From Yamagishiella unicocca (lineage: Eukaryota > Chlorophyta > Chlorophyceae > Chlamydomonadales > Volvocaceae), in NCBI GenBank assembly GCA_003116995.1, contig BDSL01000014.1, positions 1,178,001 through 1,242,000 of the forward strand: a stretch of 64,000 nt of DNA. The letters are read 5' to 3'. Numbering within the stretch: position 1 is the first letter of the stretch; the number at the start of each line of letters is the position of its first letter. Positions 31,928-41,989 of this stretch are shown piece by piece. The notes beneath the pieces were generated by a model that had not been told where the DNA came from, searched no databases, and worked only from the letters and a program-made list of their open reading frames with translations. Made by a program: the position numbers and the translations under genes.

Positions 31928-31938
31928 TGCGTCGTAAG
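31928..31938. repeat. Target-site duplication, 5' side of the LINE
   Basis: TGCGTCGTAAG, identical to 26659-26669. The element's 5' end (31927) follows directly. Confidence 0.8.
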
Positions 31939-32929
31939 GCCCTTAATGGTCGTACACACCAGCGTGACAGAAGCTCCTACCTATTAATTGATCGCAACGC
32001 TACAAGAGAGAATCATCTTGTGGCTGTTCGTCAGATATAACTTTAAAGAACAATGTCCTTCTCGGGCCGTTCTCTTTACAACGTTCTTCCGAACAACTGG
32101 CATCGGGGACAGATTCAATCGCTGGAGACCTCTTGGTCTCACGCGCAAGTAAATACGGTCAATGCTTTCACCCAAAAAGTTAGACCTCCCGCTCTCTGCT
32201 CCCCCGCCTCCCGCCTCCCGCCCGCTGCCTTCCAATCGCCCACCCCCCGCATCTGGCAGTACACGCCATCACAGCCCGGGCCGTTGTCATACACGCTCCT
32301 CGATCGTAAGCCCGTACGGCCGGTCGCCGTACACTTCTAGAGCCATATCCGGCCGTCTACAGCCAACTCCGTGTCTTGCACCGCGCAGCCTCGGATTCTT
32401 CAATAATTTACCCTCCGTTCCTGCCTTCTGCCTCCCCCGCCCGATTTGATGCCTACTGCTGCCCAGCCTCCCGCCGCACGCTCTGCGGTTGCTTCCTCTG
32501 CCAACCGCTCTGAGCTTTGGGCTCTGCAAAACCCGCAACCCCCTCGCCCCGACCGTATAGTGGATCCAATATTTCTTGTCGTAGGCAGCTCCTTGCAAAT
32601 GCGCCTGCCTAGATAGTTGCCGACACGGGGACCAACAAAGTTAGCCCCTTTCGGTCGGTATCCAGGGATGCGAGGCGCCGTCAGCCACTCCCTAACCCCT
32701 TCCCCACGCCTGCCCGGTAACAAGCCCTGCCACGTCACCTGCCTGACCCAGCTGACACCTATTCGGCTTTCCTAACCAGTGCCGGCCCACGGGCTATCCT
32801 CTCGTACCCCCAGCTGACACCCCTCCTGCCTTTTGGTCTGGAACCCACTGTAACAGTTACTGCTACCCCTTCCTCCCGGGGCGGCGGCAGGCACTTGCGC
32901 ACATAACTACGCCTTCAGAACTAACTGCT
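31939..32929. other. Intergenic with protein-like relics
   Basis: On the minus strand short peptides look once-coding: YLRVRPRGLQRLNLSP (about 32150-32095), VGPRVGNYLGRRICK (about 32630-32585) and, in another frame, YDKKYWIHYTVGARG (about 32580-32535). The last pair resembles the 'V-x-Y-F-G...YDKKYWIHYTDGD' style of Tudor/chromo-like modules seen in transposon proteins, but frames are broken. A family A repeat in inverted orientation is at about 32764-32812. No intact gene. Confidence 0.35.
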
Positions 32930-33590
32930 GCTGCTGCGGCCTCAACCATATCGTTTACACGTGCTGGGCTAATGTCGGCTCCTCGGGCGTGGAGGGCATG
33001 GAGAATGGGGGAGGGGGGTTGATAAGAGAATCCGCGAATCCCGTTCTGGCCAAGCCAATGCGACCCAGCGCAGGTGCCCTTGAGCAGACCACGGAGCCAG
33101 ACGGCCCCTACTGCTCCTCGAGCCATAGCCACAAGCTGGGGGAACTTAGCGGGTCCCCCCCCCCAACTCCGCCGCACCCACCATCAACTAGCGTAACGAT
33201 GCCATTGAAGAAAGTCAGGTAGGGTATGTACATCGTCTCCTATGTACGAACATGCGCTGACCTGCCCACGATTCTCATATCTCTTTCGCCTTTTACTAAA
33301 GAGATCAGCGAAGGCAGCTCACTGAAGGCGCCTCGATCCAATATTTGCTGCGCTGTTGCACACCCCAATAATCATATAGAAGAAGACACACAGGCTTATT
33401 TTGCCATCCTACGCGATATCTTTCCGCTGACGAGCATCTTGCAAGTCAACCCTTTTGAAACCAACATGGATCAATCCAGCGGTGCAATAACCGAACCCGT
33501 GCGGTCGGCCGTCCCGTGCTACCCAAGACAGGTATCCCCGATGATCCGTGGTAATCCAAAAGCGTGACAAGGTCTTGTTGCTTACATGTA
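32930..33590. repeat. Segmental duplication, copy B
   Basis: Counterpart of 20008-20640. It carries the same ankyrin relic (HARGADISPARVNDMVEAAA, minus strand, about 33000-32935). It also carries the same open frame (GCATAQQILDRGAF...) but with an in-frame stop near 33245. It is immediately followed by about 390 bp of unique DNA and then the intact SAM-carrier gene. Confidence 0.9.
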
Positions 33591-33980
33591 GTTAATTCGC
33601 ACCATTGTGCTCAGGCTGACCACTCACGTCAGGCACCGCACGCATAGAGATCCGGTTCGGTCCGGTTCTACAGTCCTGGATCCTAAAGCCAAGTACCTCA
33701 AATCATGCAAATAAGCGTCACAAAATCCTGGAACTAAGCGTCACATCAAAAACCCCAACAACCACGTACATCAGTCGTCCAGGCCGCAGTGAAAGCCAGG
33801 TATCCCGTCGTCAAGAGCATCCGACCTCAAACAGGAGTCGCTACGAAGCCCGGTCAGAGCAGGTCGTGTACTGGCGCCCGGCTCCATGCCCTCCATCAGA
33901 GCAAACAGGCGTCGTCACAGTGAGGTAAAATCTCGCAAACGCGCGTCGCCTGCTGGCCGCCTTCGCGGCCGCATATGCTC
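33591..33980. other. Intergenic, probable 3'UTR of the SAM carrier
   Basis: AT-richer sequence without a gene. 'TTACA' at about 33582-33586 on the plus strand is a TGTAA on the gene strand, a candidate poly(A) signal. The repeated phrase 'aagcgtcacatc/aaataagcgtcaca' at 33710-33750 is a minor direct repeat. Confidence 0.4.
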
Positions 33981-36900
33981 TCACTTCGGCGCGTAGTACT
34001 TCTTCGCCGCCTCGAGGACCGGGAAGAATACGAACCCGCCCAGCGAGATCCAGATCAGGCGCGGCTGCCAGCCCGACATGAAGGCGCCAACGCCCTCCGT
34101 GCGTGCAATGGTGACGGTTGCGTCGAACAGGTTCTTGTAGCGCCCCGAGGCGCCCTGCGTCATGAGCCGCGTCTTGAGCACGTCCAGGGGCGTGGTGATG
34201 ACGCCTGGTGGAGGCAAGGTAAGAGGGTGGGGGGTTCGAGGGAGACCCGTGGATGCCCGAGAAAACCGGTAAAAAACAGACGTTTTGAGATGCATGCTGG
34301 AGAACTGGGTTGGGGGGTTGGGGGGGAACATGTTAGTTAGGTAATAAGGCCGAAAGATGAGGGTGTTGCAAAAAGACCCATTTTGCTCGACTTGGGAAGT
34401 ATGGGACGGACGGGGGGGTAGAAGATAATCCGCGAATCCACGGCCGAGAAACCATGAGGGGGGACGAGAAGGCCCGGTTACACGACACAGGAAACGGGAG
34501 GGGGGTTGTAAGCGAGTGAGGCTGGTGAAGCGCGGTTTGGAGGGGAAGGCTTGGAGAAGGCGGGCGATGGGGGAGTGGGATCTGTTGGTGCGCTGGACTA
34601 TGCCCGAATCCATGCCCGGATACGGAGGGCGGGCCCCCAGCTTAGTCATGCACACCCAGCCCGTGCCTTTATGACTGCATTATCACGAGTCGCATTCTGG
34701 CTACCGCATGCACTGGGGCGCACTCCCGAGGCCCCACAGCCCCACCCACCAGTGAAGCCGCCCGCGAAAGCCCCCACGAGGGAGGTCTCTCCGGGGTTGA
34801 GCTCGCGCTTCACGGTGACGCTGTACGCCTTCTTGATCTGCTCGTACGCCACGAACTCGATGGCGTCAAAAGGCAGGTCTCGGAGCATGAAAGCGCCGTA
34901 TCCAGCGTACATCCCCCGCAAGCCCTCGCGGCCCAGGATGGTGCGAACCTGGGCGGAGTGGTGGGCGGAGTGGTGGGCGGAGTGGTGGGCGGAGTGGTGC
35001 GTGGGTTGGTGGGCGGGGCCATTCGGGCCTGGGCTGGGGCCCTGGTGCGACGTGTTCCTCCGGGGGATTTGCCGGGGACATTACTGTTAACCAGGGCATC
35101 TAGAGCGCAGCGAGCAAGCGCCTGAGCATAACAACCTAAGCTGGGGGAGTCGGCCCCCCGGTCTCCCTCCCCTGGTCCCCCCCGGTCTCCCTCCCCTGGT
35201 CCCCACGTCAAGTAACCGGTCCTTTTTCACAAACCCCCTGGTCCCCCCCGGTCGCCCCCGGCAAGGTGCGCGGTCGCCCCCGAGCAAGTGTGCCGCCTCA
35301 CACTGCGATACCCGGAGCAGCTGCCACCCCTACGTCCCCAGGCCCCCGGTGCGCCGCATCTTGGCACTGTAGATACCCGAACCCCACTGCCTTCCTTTCG
35401 AGTGCACCAAGGCCCGCCCCCGGCACCGCACTCGACTGGCAGAGTGCAGGTGCAGGCGCAGCCGAGGCCTTCCCATCCACAGTTTCACACCCCCACCACC
35501 CCACCCCCACCACCCCCAAAACCCCACCATCCCCGCCTCCTGCCCCGCCCCCCATCTCCCGCCTCCCGCCGCTCCTCACCGCGTTGACCGCCCCCTTGAG
35601 CTCCCCCGTCTGCAGCCGCTGCTTGATCACCTCCGTGGGCACCCGGATGAGGGACGAGGCGGTGCCCGCCACCATGCCCGCGATCACGGGGCCCAGGAAC
35701 TGCCGGTCCTCGGACACCTCGGCCTGCGGGAGGGAGGCAGGAAACCAGGTAGGTGGTCGGCAGTTGGGCGGCAGATATAAACAATGAGACAGGTTTGTGG
35801 GTCGGAGGGGGGAGTGTTTAAAAACCGTTTTAGGCAACGGGAGGAGGGGGTAGGGAGCCAACAGCGCGGGGCGGCGGCTAAGGCAGCAGGGGCGGCAGCT
35901 ATCAGCGGGATCAAGGACCCACCGGGCGTCGTCAGCTGAGACTCACGAGTCCGCGGCCGGGGAGATGACTGCTCAGGGTAAGCCCACCCACCCTCCTGAA
36001 GGGCCACCACTACCATCCACACATTTGACGCAACGCGGCGGCTCTCGGAAACCACTACGCCTCTCGCCCGGGGCTCTAGCTTTCGCCGGTAGCTTTTCCC
36101 ATCCCCCTTGTGGGCAGCTGTCCGCCCGGTACAGCGCGACGTCACGAAGCTCCACCCGAGCCCTAGGGCCCCCCCCCGCGCCTCCAAGAGCCCAAGCCCC
36201 CCCCAGCCGCCCGGTGTTTCTTTCGTACAAGGGTTTTCCTTGCAAACCCCCGCCACCCGTCCCCCAAGCCCCTCCTCGCGGCCGCACCTGCACGGCCTTC
36301 TTCGTTGGCTCGTAGAAGGCCATGAAGATGGCGGAGGCCGGCGCCACGCCCACCAGGTTGCCCCACACGCCTGGGGACACGGACACGTGGGGCGGACACG
36401 GGGGGCGGACACGTGGGGCGGACACGTGGAGGAGCGGGGTCAGCAGCGTGTCAGCTGCAAGTGAATCTAGGTCAGGCGCACGAGCCGGCAGCCGGGTGTA
36501 ATGGCAATGGCGCTGGCGCTGCAAACAAACGTGGGTGGGACCGTGGTGGCGGTGGTGGCGGTGGTGGTGGTGATGGCAGTGATGGCGGTGGTCGTGGTGG
36601 TGGCAGTGGTGGTCGTGGCGGCGGCGGTACGTGAGGTGATCAGCAGGCACATCACTGCTCCTCCAATACTTCGACGTTACCAGCACTACCACCCCGCCGG
36701 CAGCCGGCTCGCTTTATCACCGTTTCGGCTCGCCACATGTACTCTAGTTCTTGCAGTCAACCTGGACTCCACGTTGCCTCCTATTTCCAAAACCCACCAC
36801 GCCGGCAGCCGGCTCGTTCTTCTTCTCCTTCTTCTTCTCCACAAGCTTCCGTACCCGCCCAGTTTTCCTACCAGTTAGTTAATTCCCAAACCAATCCCTC

Positions 36901-38329
36901 CTGCGCATCCCGTCGCGGGATCCTGCGCTCGCTCTGCGCCGCCCGGACTGTCCAATTCCCACGAGGAGTTTCGCGGCTTCGTGGTGAGCAAACACGTGCA
37001 CACGTGCACACATACACGCACGCACCTGCGTACAGCCCCTTGCCGCCCCCCGCCTGCAGCAGCGCCTTGAGGCCGCCCCCGCCAATCATGGCCTGCAGGC
37101 GGGTCTTGATGGTGTCGATGGGGTACAGGGCTGCGGGGCGAGGGGGGGAGCGAGGGAGGGAGGATTTTGTCGTGTGCAGTACAGGTACGGCAAGTATGGA
37201 GTTTGTAACGTCCCACGCCCGCTGAGCCTCGACTGGTCGTAGTCGCGGAAGCCAGCGCCGTCACCGCAACCGCAACCGCAACCGCGAGGCCTCCCGTCCA
37301 TCGCAACGCGCACTGCGCTCAAAGCCCTCTCCGGTCACACTCCTCGAGGCCTAGGTGAGTAGCCCATGGATTGCTCTGGCGGGTGGGCGGCAGCAGCTGG
37401 CTGGCGGGTCAAGGCAGGCCCCAGCTATTCAGCGCCGGTGCCCAGTGCCGAGGACAGCAGGCCCCCCAGGTGCACACCCAGTGTGCGGCACTGTCCCCAC
37501 CAGGCCCCCCGTTGGGCCCCCGTCCGACGGGTCAGCTGCGCTGGCACGGCGCCCCCCATCCCGTCACAAACTGCTTCCTGCTCGGCTTCCTCGTACACGG
37601 GCTTTCCTCGCACGGCCCCCATACCGGCATACAGGAGAAACGGTACGACTGCGGGTCGCACACCGGGTACGGCGACGCCCTCATGCCCATGTAGGGGTGG
37701 CGGGTTGATTGCAGCTGCCTGTCGCACGGATGGTGGCGCGTGTGGCGCACGCACGTCCAGTGCAAGTGACGCAACCCCCGACCCAAGATCGACCGCAGCT
37801 GACCCGTGCGGCGTGCGGCGCGTGACGTGCGGCGCGTGGCGTGCGGCGGGTGCGGCGGGGTCGGGGCGTGGAGGGCGCGAAGGCCGGGGGGCAACATGAG
37901 GTAGGGCGGAGGCGCAGCGCCTTGGGAGCGCGGAAGACCAGCAGGGCGGTGTACGGCAGGACTCTCGTGCGGGGCCTCCCTGGACTCCGCTCCCTCCTCC
38001 GCCCCCAAGCAAACCTCCCGTTCAACGCCCCAACGCGCATGTGGTGCAGGACAGGAGCCGTGCGCGAAAGCGGACATGCGCGTGCCTTGCGCTGCTGCTG
38101 CTGCTGCTCGAACGGCATCGGCGTATGCTCTACGCTCCCTGAACACCCACCGCAAGCCTGCCCATTCTCGCCAATCGTCCCCCCTTCAGCACCCAAAGCC
38201 GCGGGGCTCACCCAGCTCGACTCCGCAGCCAGCGGTAGCGCCAGCCGCGAGGTTGGCAGCGGCAAGGCGCCACATTGGGGCGTTGACGGCTGGGGCAGCG
38301 CTGCTAGATTCCGCAGCCGAAGCGAGCAT
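33981..38329 (-). CDS. S-adenosylmethionine-type mitochondrial carrier family protein
   Basis: Six minus-strand exons: 38329-38212, 37130-37026, 36370-36288, 35723-35580, 34948-34750 and 34204-33981 (TGA). They join in frame to 290 aa. All three carrier signatures are present: YPIDTIKTR (about 42-50), VPTEVIKQR (about 130-138) and TPLDVLKTR (about 221-229). The blocks KGLYAGVWGNLVGVAPASAIF, FYEPTKKA, RDLPFDAIEF and GAFAGGFTG are the pattern I recall for plant SAMC carriers. These exchange SAM for S-adenosylhomocysteine across mitochondrial or plastid inner membranes. The Met at 38329 is the conservative start. A longer upstream frame (ATG 38763-38769 region, Ala/Ser/Arg-rich, ending near 38377) could be a spliced transit-peptide exon, but I cannot prove the junction. 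A truncated relative lies at 20641-21735. The next gene upstream is divergent. Confidence 0.92.
34232..34318 (+). repeat. Dispersed short repeat, family B copy
   Basis: It matches the element at 708-787 through 'gatgcatgctggagaactgg', and lies in the last intron of the SAM carrier. Confidence 0.85.
34408..34500 (+). repeat. Dispersed repeats, family F followed by family C
   Basis: 'agataatccgcgaatccacg' (family F) is followed by 'aggcccggttacacgacac' (family C). The same pair recurs at 20806-20890 in the duplicated copy. Other family F copies are at about 19485-19520 and 33012-33040, with a partial copy at 62605-62630 and an inverted copy at 6536-6572. Confidence 0.75.
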
Positions 38330-38946
38330 GAAAAGTGGCACCTTGGCCGGGCCTGCGTGGGCAATTATGACGAAGTTCAAGCCACGCTGAGACGGTCGCC
38401 GACCCGAATTGGGATGCGGTGTGCTTTTAGGTCACAGCGCACACATGGACTCGAGCGAAAAAATGGAAGCCTGGAATACTCGCCTGACGGGGCAGCGGCC
38501 GGTGTGGGCGCCGCGCCCATCGTGACACTAGCGAAAGGCGCCGCCCTGGCCTTACGCCGCCGTGATCCAAATGCGCGGGATGCTGCACCGTTGGCGCTAC
38601 TATCGCACAAGAGGGCTGACGCAGCAGACAATGGCTTCCGCAAGAGCGGTTTCCGAAGCCGGCCTTGCGCAAAGGCAAGCTCGCCCGACCCAGAAGGGCC
38701 TGCCTGGTCGTCAGCCATCATTTGCATTTGGGTGTCCATAGGGCAAATGGCACCGGCAGACATAGTCACTGGCAGATTTCATAGCGTAAGTCGTACACCT
38801 TTCCTTCCGGCCAACCTGAATTCGTATACGTGTTCACGTGCACTGATGATGTCTTTGGCGCATCTTCTAGCTAGATTGTGCATCTGATTAACGTCTAATT
38901 ATTTTCCTGAAAGAGATTGGGTTACCAATTCCCGAAATCCTGCAAA
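38330..38946. promoter_or_regulatory. Divergent intergenic region between SAM carrier and EamA paralog 2
   Basis: It separates two divergently oriented start codons (minus 38329, plus 38947), so it probably contains a bidirectional promoter. The segment 38377-38769 is open on the minus strand and encodes a Ser/Ala/Arg-rich peptide (RLRKPLLRKPLSAAS...). This could be a transit-peptide exon of the carrier. The AT-richer 38780-38946 would then be the shared promoter. Confidence 0.4.
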
Positions 38947-41900
38947 ATGTTTAATCTTTTGCAATTGGTTCGTGCCTACTGGCGTTGTGGGCCCCTAGTC
39001 ATTGCCACAGCGGCTTTAACGTTCTCCTTTACGGCCCTTGCGGTCAAGCTGCTCGGTGACTCCGTACCACCTTTCGAAACTGTCTCTACATCAGGCCTGA
39101 TGTGCCTCACAGCGTTGACCGCCGTCGTCTGGCAGCAAGGACTACCCATCCTTCCCAAAAATCCATCTTCGTCTGCCCAGTCTTCCATCCTACGGGCCCC
39201 TGCTTCCATCGGCACTTATGACGGCCCAGCCTCCAGGACCCAGGTTGCCTTGCTCACGTTGCTGCGCGCTGCCTTCGGGTCCTTGGCGACCACCTGCTTC
39301 ATCCTCTCACTGGAGCTACTGACGCTGAAGGATGCAGTGACTCTGTTTTTCACATCACCGGTAAGCGCCGAACAACCCGCGGCGGCGACGGCGCAAACTG
39401 ACCGGATTTACGCCAGATGCGCAGCACGCTGCGGCGCCTGTCCCGCTTGCTACACCAGGTGCCATAGTCTACGTTCCGTAAACCACCGGCGGTCACTGCA
39501 GCAAAGGACGGAACGCGGAGCCCACGTCCATGCCCCGCGGTTCCCCTTCAATTGAAGACTCGGGCCGACGCCGCCTTCCTGCCGCTCCGAACCCTGCTTG
39601 CCCCGCTGCCGCCACAGGTGATAGCCACATTGCTGGATTGGGTGTTCTTGGGCAACTCGCCGGGGGGCTGCGGCGGGGCGGCTGCCACGGGGCTTACGCT
39701 GCTGGGAGCGCTGCTGGTGACTCAGGTACATGGGGCTGGGTCGGGAGGCGGGAGGTGCCTGGAAGCTACCGAGCTGGCGTGGGTGGCAACAGCACAAAAC
39801 GGTTGGATATATAAGCCATGCATCCTTATAGTACAGGAGGCAGGCGACGGTGGAGAGAGGCGCGTACATGGAGGGGCGTTGAGCGTGCTCTGGTGTTTCT
39901 GGCGGGCGGTGAATTAGCAAAAGGCGATGGGGGGCGCTTGATTGCAGCCCGGAGGGCGGATGGCGCTGCCGGGGATTATTTCACCCCTCCTGGCAGCTGC
40001 ATAGGCCTGCTGCGGGTAAGGATTGGTGACGACGTGCAGGAGGGGCGGTTGGGGGACCCGCGGGGCGGATAAGGATTGGTGACGACGCGCAGGAGGGGCG
40101 GTTGGGGGACCCGCGGTCGCAACGCGAGTTTGCGTGTCAACCCAACAGCCTTTTCCCCCGCGCCGCTTCCCCCGCCCTGCTGCTGATCCCGCAGCCGCCC
40201 TTCCTATTCGATGGTTGGTCTCAAACCCAGCCGCTCCCTGGAGGCGACAGCGGCCCTGACGCTGCCGGCGCCCTGGACCCGCGCGGTGTGGTGCTGGCCC
40301 TGGTCGCCGCCGCGGCCAACGCCTCGGGCTTCTTGACCATCAACATGCTGCGCGGCCACCAGCACCCGCTCGTGCTGACTTGGTGGTACAACCTTGTGCT
40401 GGCGATGGTGGGTGGCGTACGGTTTACAGCGACTGCACGTCGTGAATAGATATGCTGTGGGGAAAGGGCACGAGGGCAGGAGGAGCCGGATGCGAGGATA
40501 CGCGGTTCATGTGATGTGCGGCACGGCGAATCACACGGCTAGTCGCCCGGCTGGGGCGCCAGCGGTGGGGCGATGAAGAGGGGTGGGCGGGTGGGCGGCC
40601 TCTCGGGGGGGGCACACGGACGGCCGAAGGGGCAGCCGCGGCCAGCTGTCGCTTGGTGGGCCGCGGCTGCCCCTCCGGCCGTCCGTGTGCCCCCCCGGAG
40701 AGGCCGCCCACCCGCCCACCCCTCTTCGGTGGGGTGGCCTCAGGGCTGGGTCGAGGTCGGTTGGGCCGGGGCGCGACGCAGCCAGCGGCACGCCGTTTCC
40801 AGCCGGAAGCGCCCTCGGGTTCAGATCGTTTGGCGGTTCCAATCAGCACCTAGTGCCACTCAGCACCTGGCGGCTGGACCCAATGAAAGGCGCCCTGACA
40901 GCGGAAGGGGGTGCGGGTTAGCGTGGCGGGGCAGGTGGAGCGGCTCTTCCCGCCGCATCACTGCGCATTACCCCCCCGCGTCTACAAATCCCACTCGCCT
41001 GCACGCTACCCCCCCCTCCGACCAGGCGACGGCCCTGCCGCTTGCGCTGAAGTGGCCGCTCCCGCCCACAATGCCCTCGCGGCGGGGCGCCCTGCTGATG
41101 GCGGCTGTGGGCGTCACGCAGCTGGTCGCGCAGATGTGCATCAACAGGGGCTTCCAACTGGAGAAGGCGGGGCGGGGGGCCGCAATAAATGTGCTCCAGG
41201 TGCGTGGGGGGGGGTAAGGGGGGTTGAGGAAACCCGTGTACAAGACATGAAGGGGGGGAAGCAGAGGGGGGAAGCAGAGTGTTGGGCGGAACTGGCCGAG
41301 GGGTTGAGGGGAAACCCGCAAGTCGGCACTGGATCCTGAGACGTTGGTGCCGTTATTTTGGAATGCATGCCGGAGGACTTGGCTCAGGTGTCCAAGGCCG
41401 GCGATCGAGTTAAGCCCCCGGCTGCTATTTCTAGACGAACCCCATCAAAAAGCTCCGGAGAACTGTGTAGCAACACGTTTTCAGGGCCGTTTTGAATGCA
41501 TGGCTAAGGACTCGGTGTTGTGGCTGGACATGCTAGAGCGAGACGTTTCGAAGCCCTGACCCGCCCGAGCCTTACAGCAATGCAGTGCCGACACTTTGCC
41601 CCCGCCCCTGGGGGCATCCGACTCGGCGTCCTCCCCCCCCCGCATCCGACACGGGCTTCACCCCGGTGTGTCAATGTCTCGCTAAGGGAGGGCGTGTGTG
41701 TGTATACTTGTATATACAGGTGCTGTTCAGCTTCATCCTCGATGTGGTGGTGCTGGGCGACACGCCCTCCCTTCTCAGCGTGGCAGGCTCGTCGCTCGTG
41801 GCGGCAGGGGTGCTCTTTGTGGCGCTGGCAGGCGGCAAAAGCGGCGCTGGCGGCGCCCAGAAGCTCGGTGGCAACAGCAGCAGCGGCGCTAAGGCTCCAA

Positions 41901-41989
41901 GTCAGGCTGCGAGCGGCGACGCTCGGGCGACAGGGACGGACGAGCTGATTACTCCCCTGCTCGATGAGGAGGCGCCGCTGGCGGACTAA
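38947..41989 (+). CDS. EamA/DMT-superfamily membrane transporter, paralog 2
   Basis: Five exons: 38947-39360, 39618-39725, 40195-40407, 41026-41199 and 41720-41989 (TAA), all phase 0, giving 392 aa. Helix-rich EamA halves are visible: SFTALAVKLLGDSVPPFE, LLTLLRAAFGSLATTCF, DAVTLFFTSP, LTWWYNLVLAM, GVTQLVAQMCINRGFQLE and SVAGSSLVAAGVLFVAL. The cytosolic tail is Gly/Ser-rich and ends DELITPLLDEEAPLAD, which has an acidic dileucine-like sorting motif (inference). It is homologous along its length to the gene at 12.2-17.1 kb. The last two introns are at the same positions, but the others differ: this gene has an intron after LFFTSP that paralog 1 lacks, and it lacks the introns at LPLQ|DAV and AVANA. 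Substrate unknown. An Ala/Gly-rich loop lies between exons 2 and 3. Confidence 0.92.
40017..40122. repeat. Tandem duplication of about 54 bp
   Basis: Two copies of a unit starting AAGGATTGGTGACGACG and ending GGGGGACCCGCGG, in intron 2 of the EamA gene. Confidence 0.85.
40575..40727. repeat. Long inverted repeat: 69-bp arms, 15-nt loop
   Basis: Arm 1 (40575-40643) and arm 2 (40659-40727) are reverse complements with two mismatches. The outer end is GAAGAGGGGTGGGCGGG and the inner end CAGCCGCGGCC. It lies within intron 3 of EamA paralog 2. As RNA it would form a very stable hairpin of about 69 bp. Confidence 0.95.
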
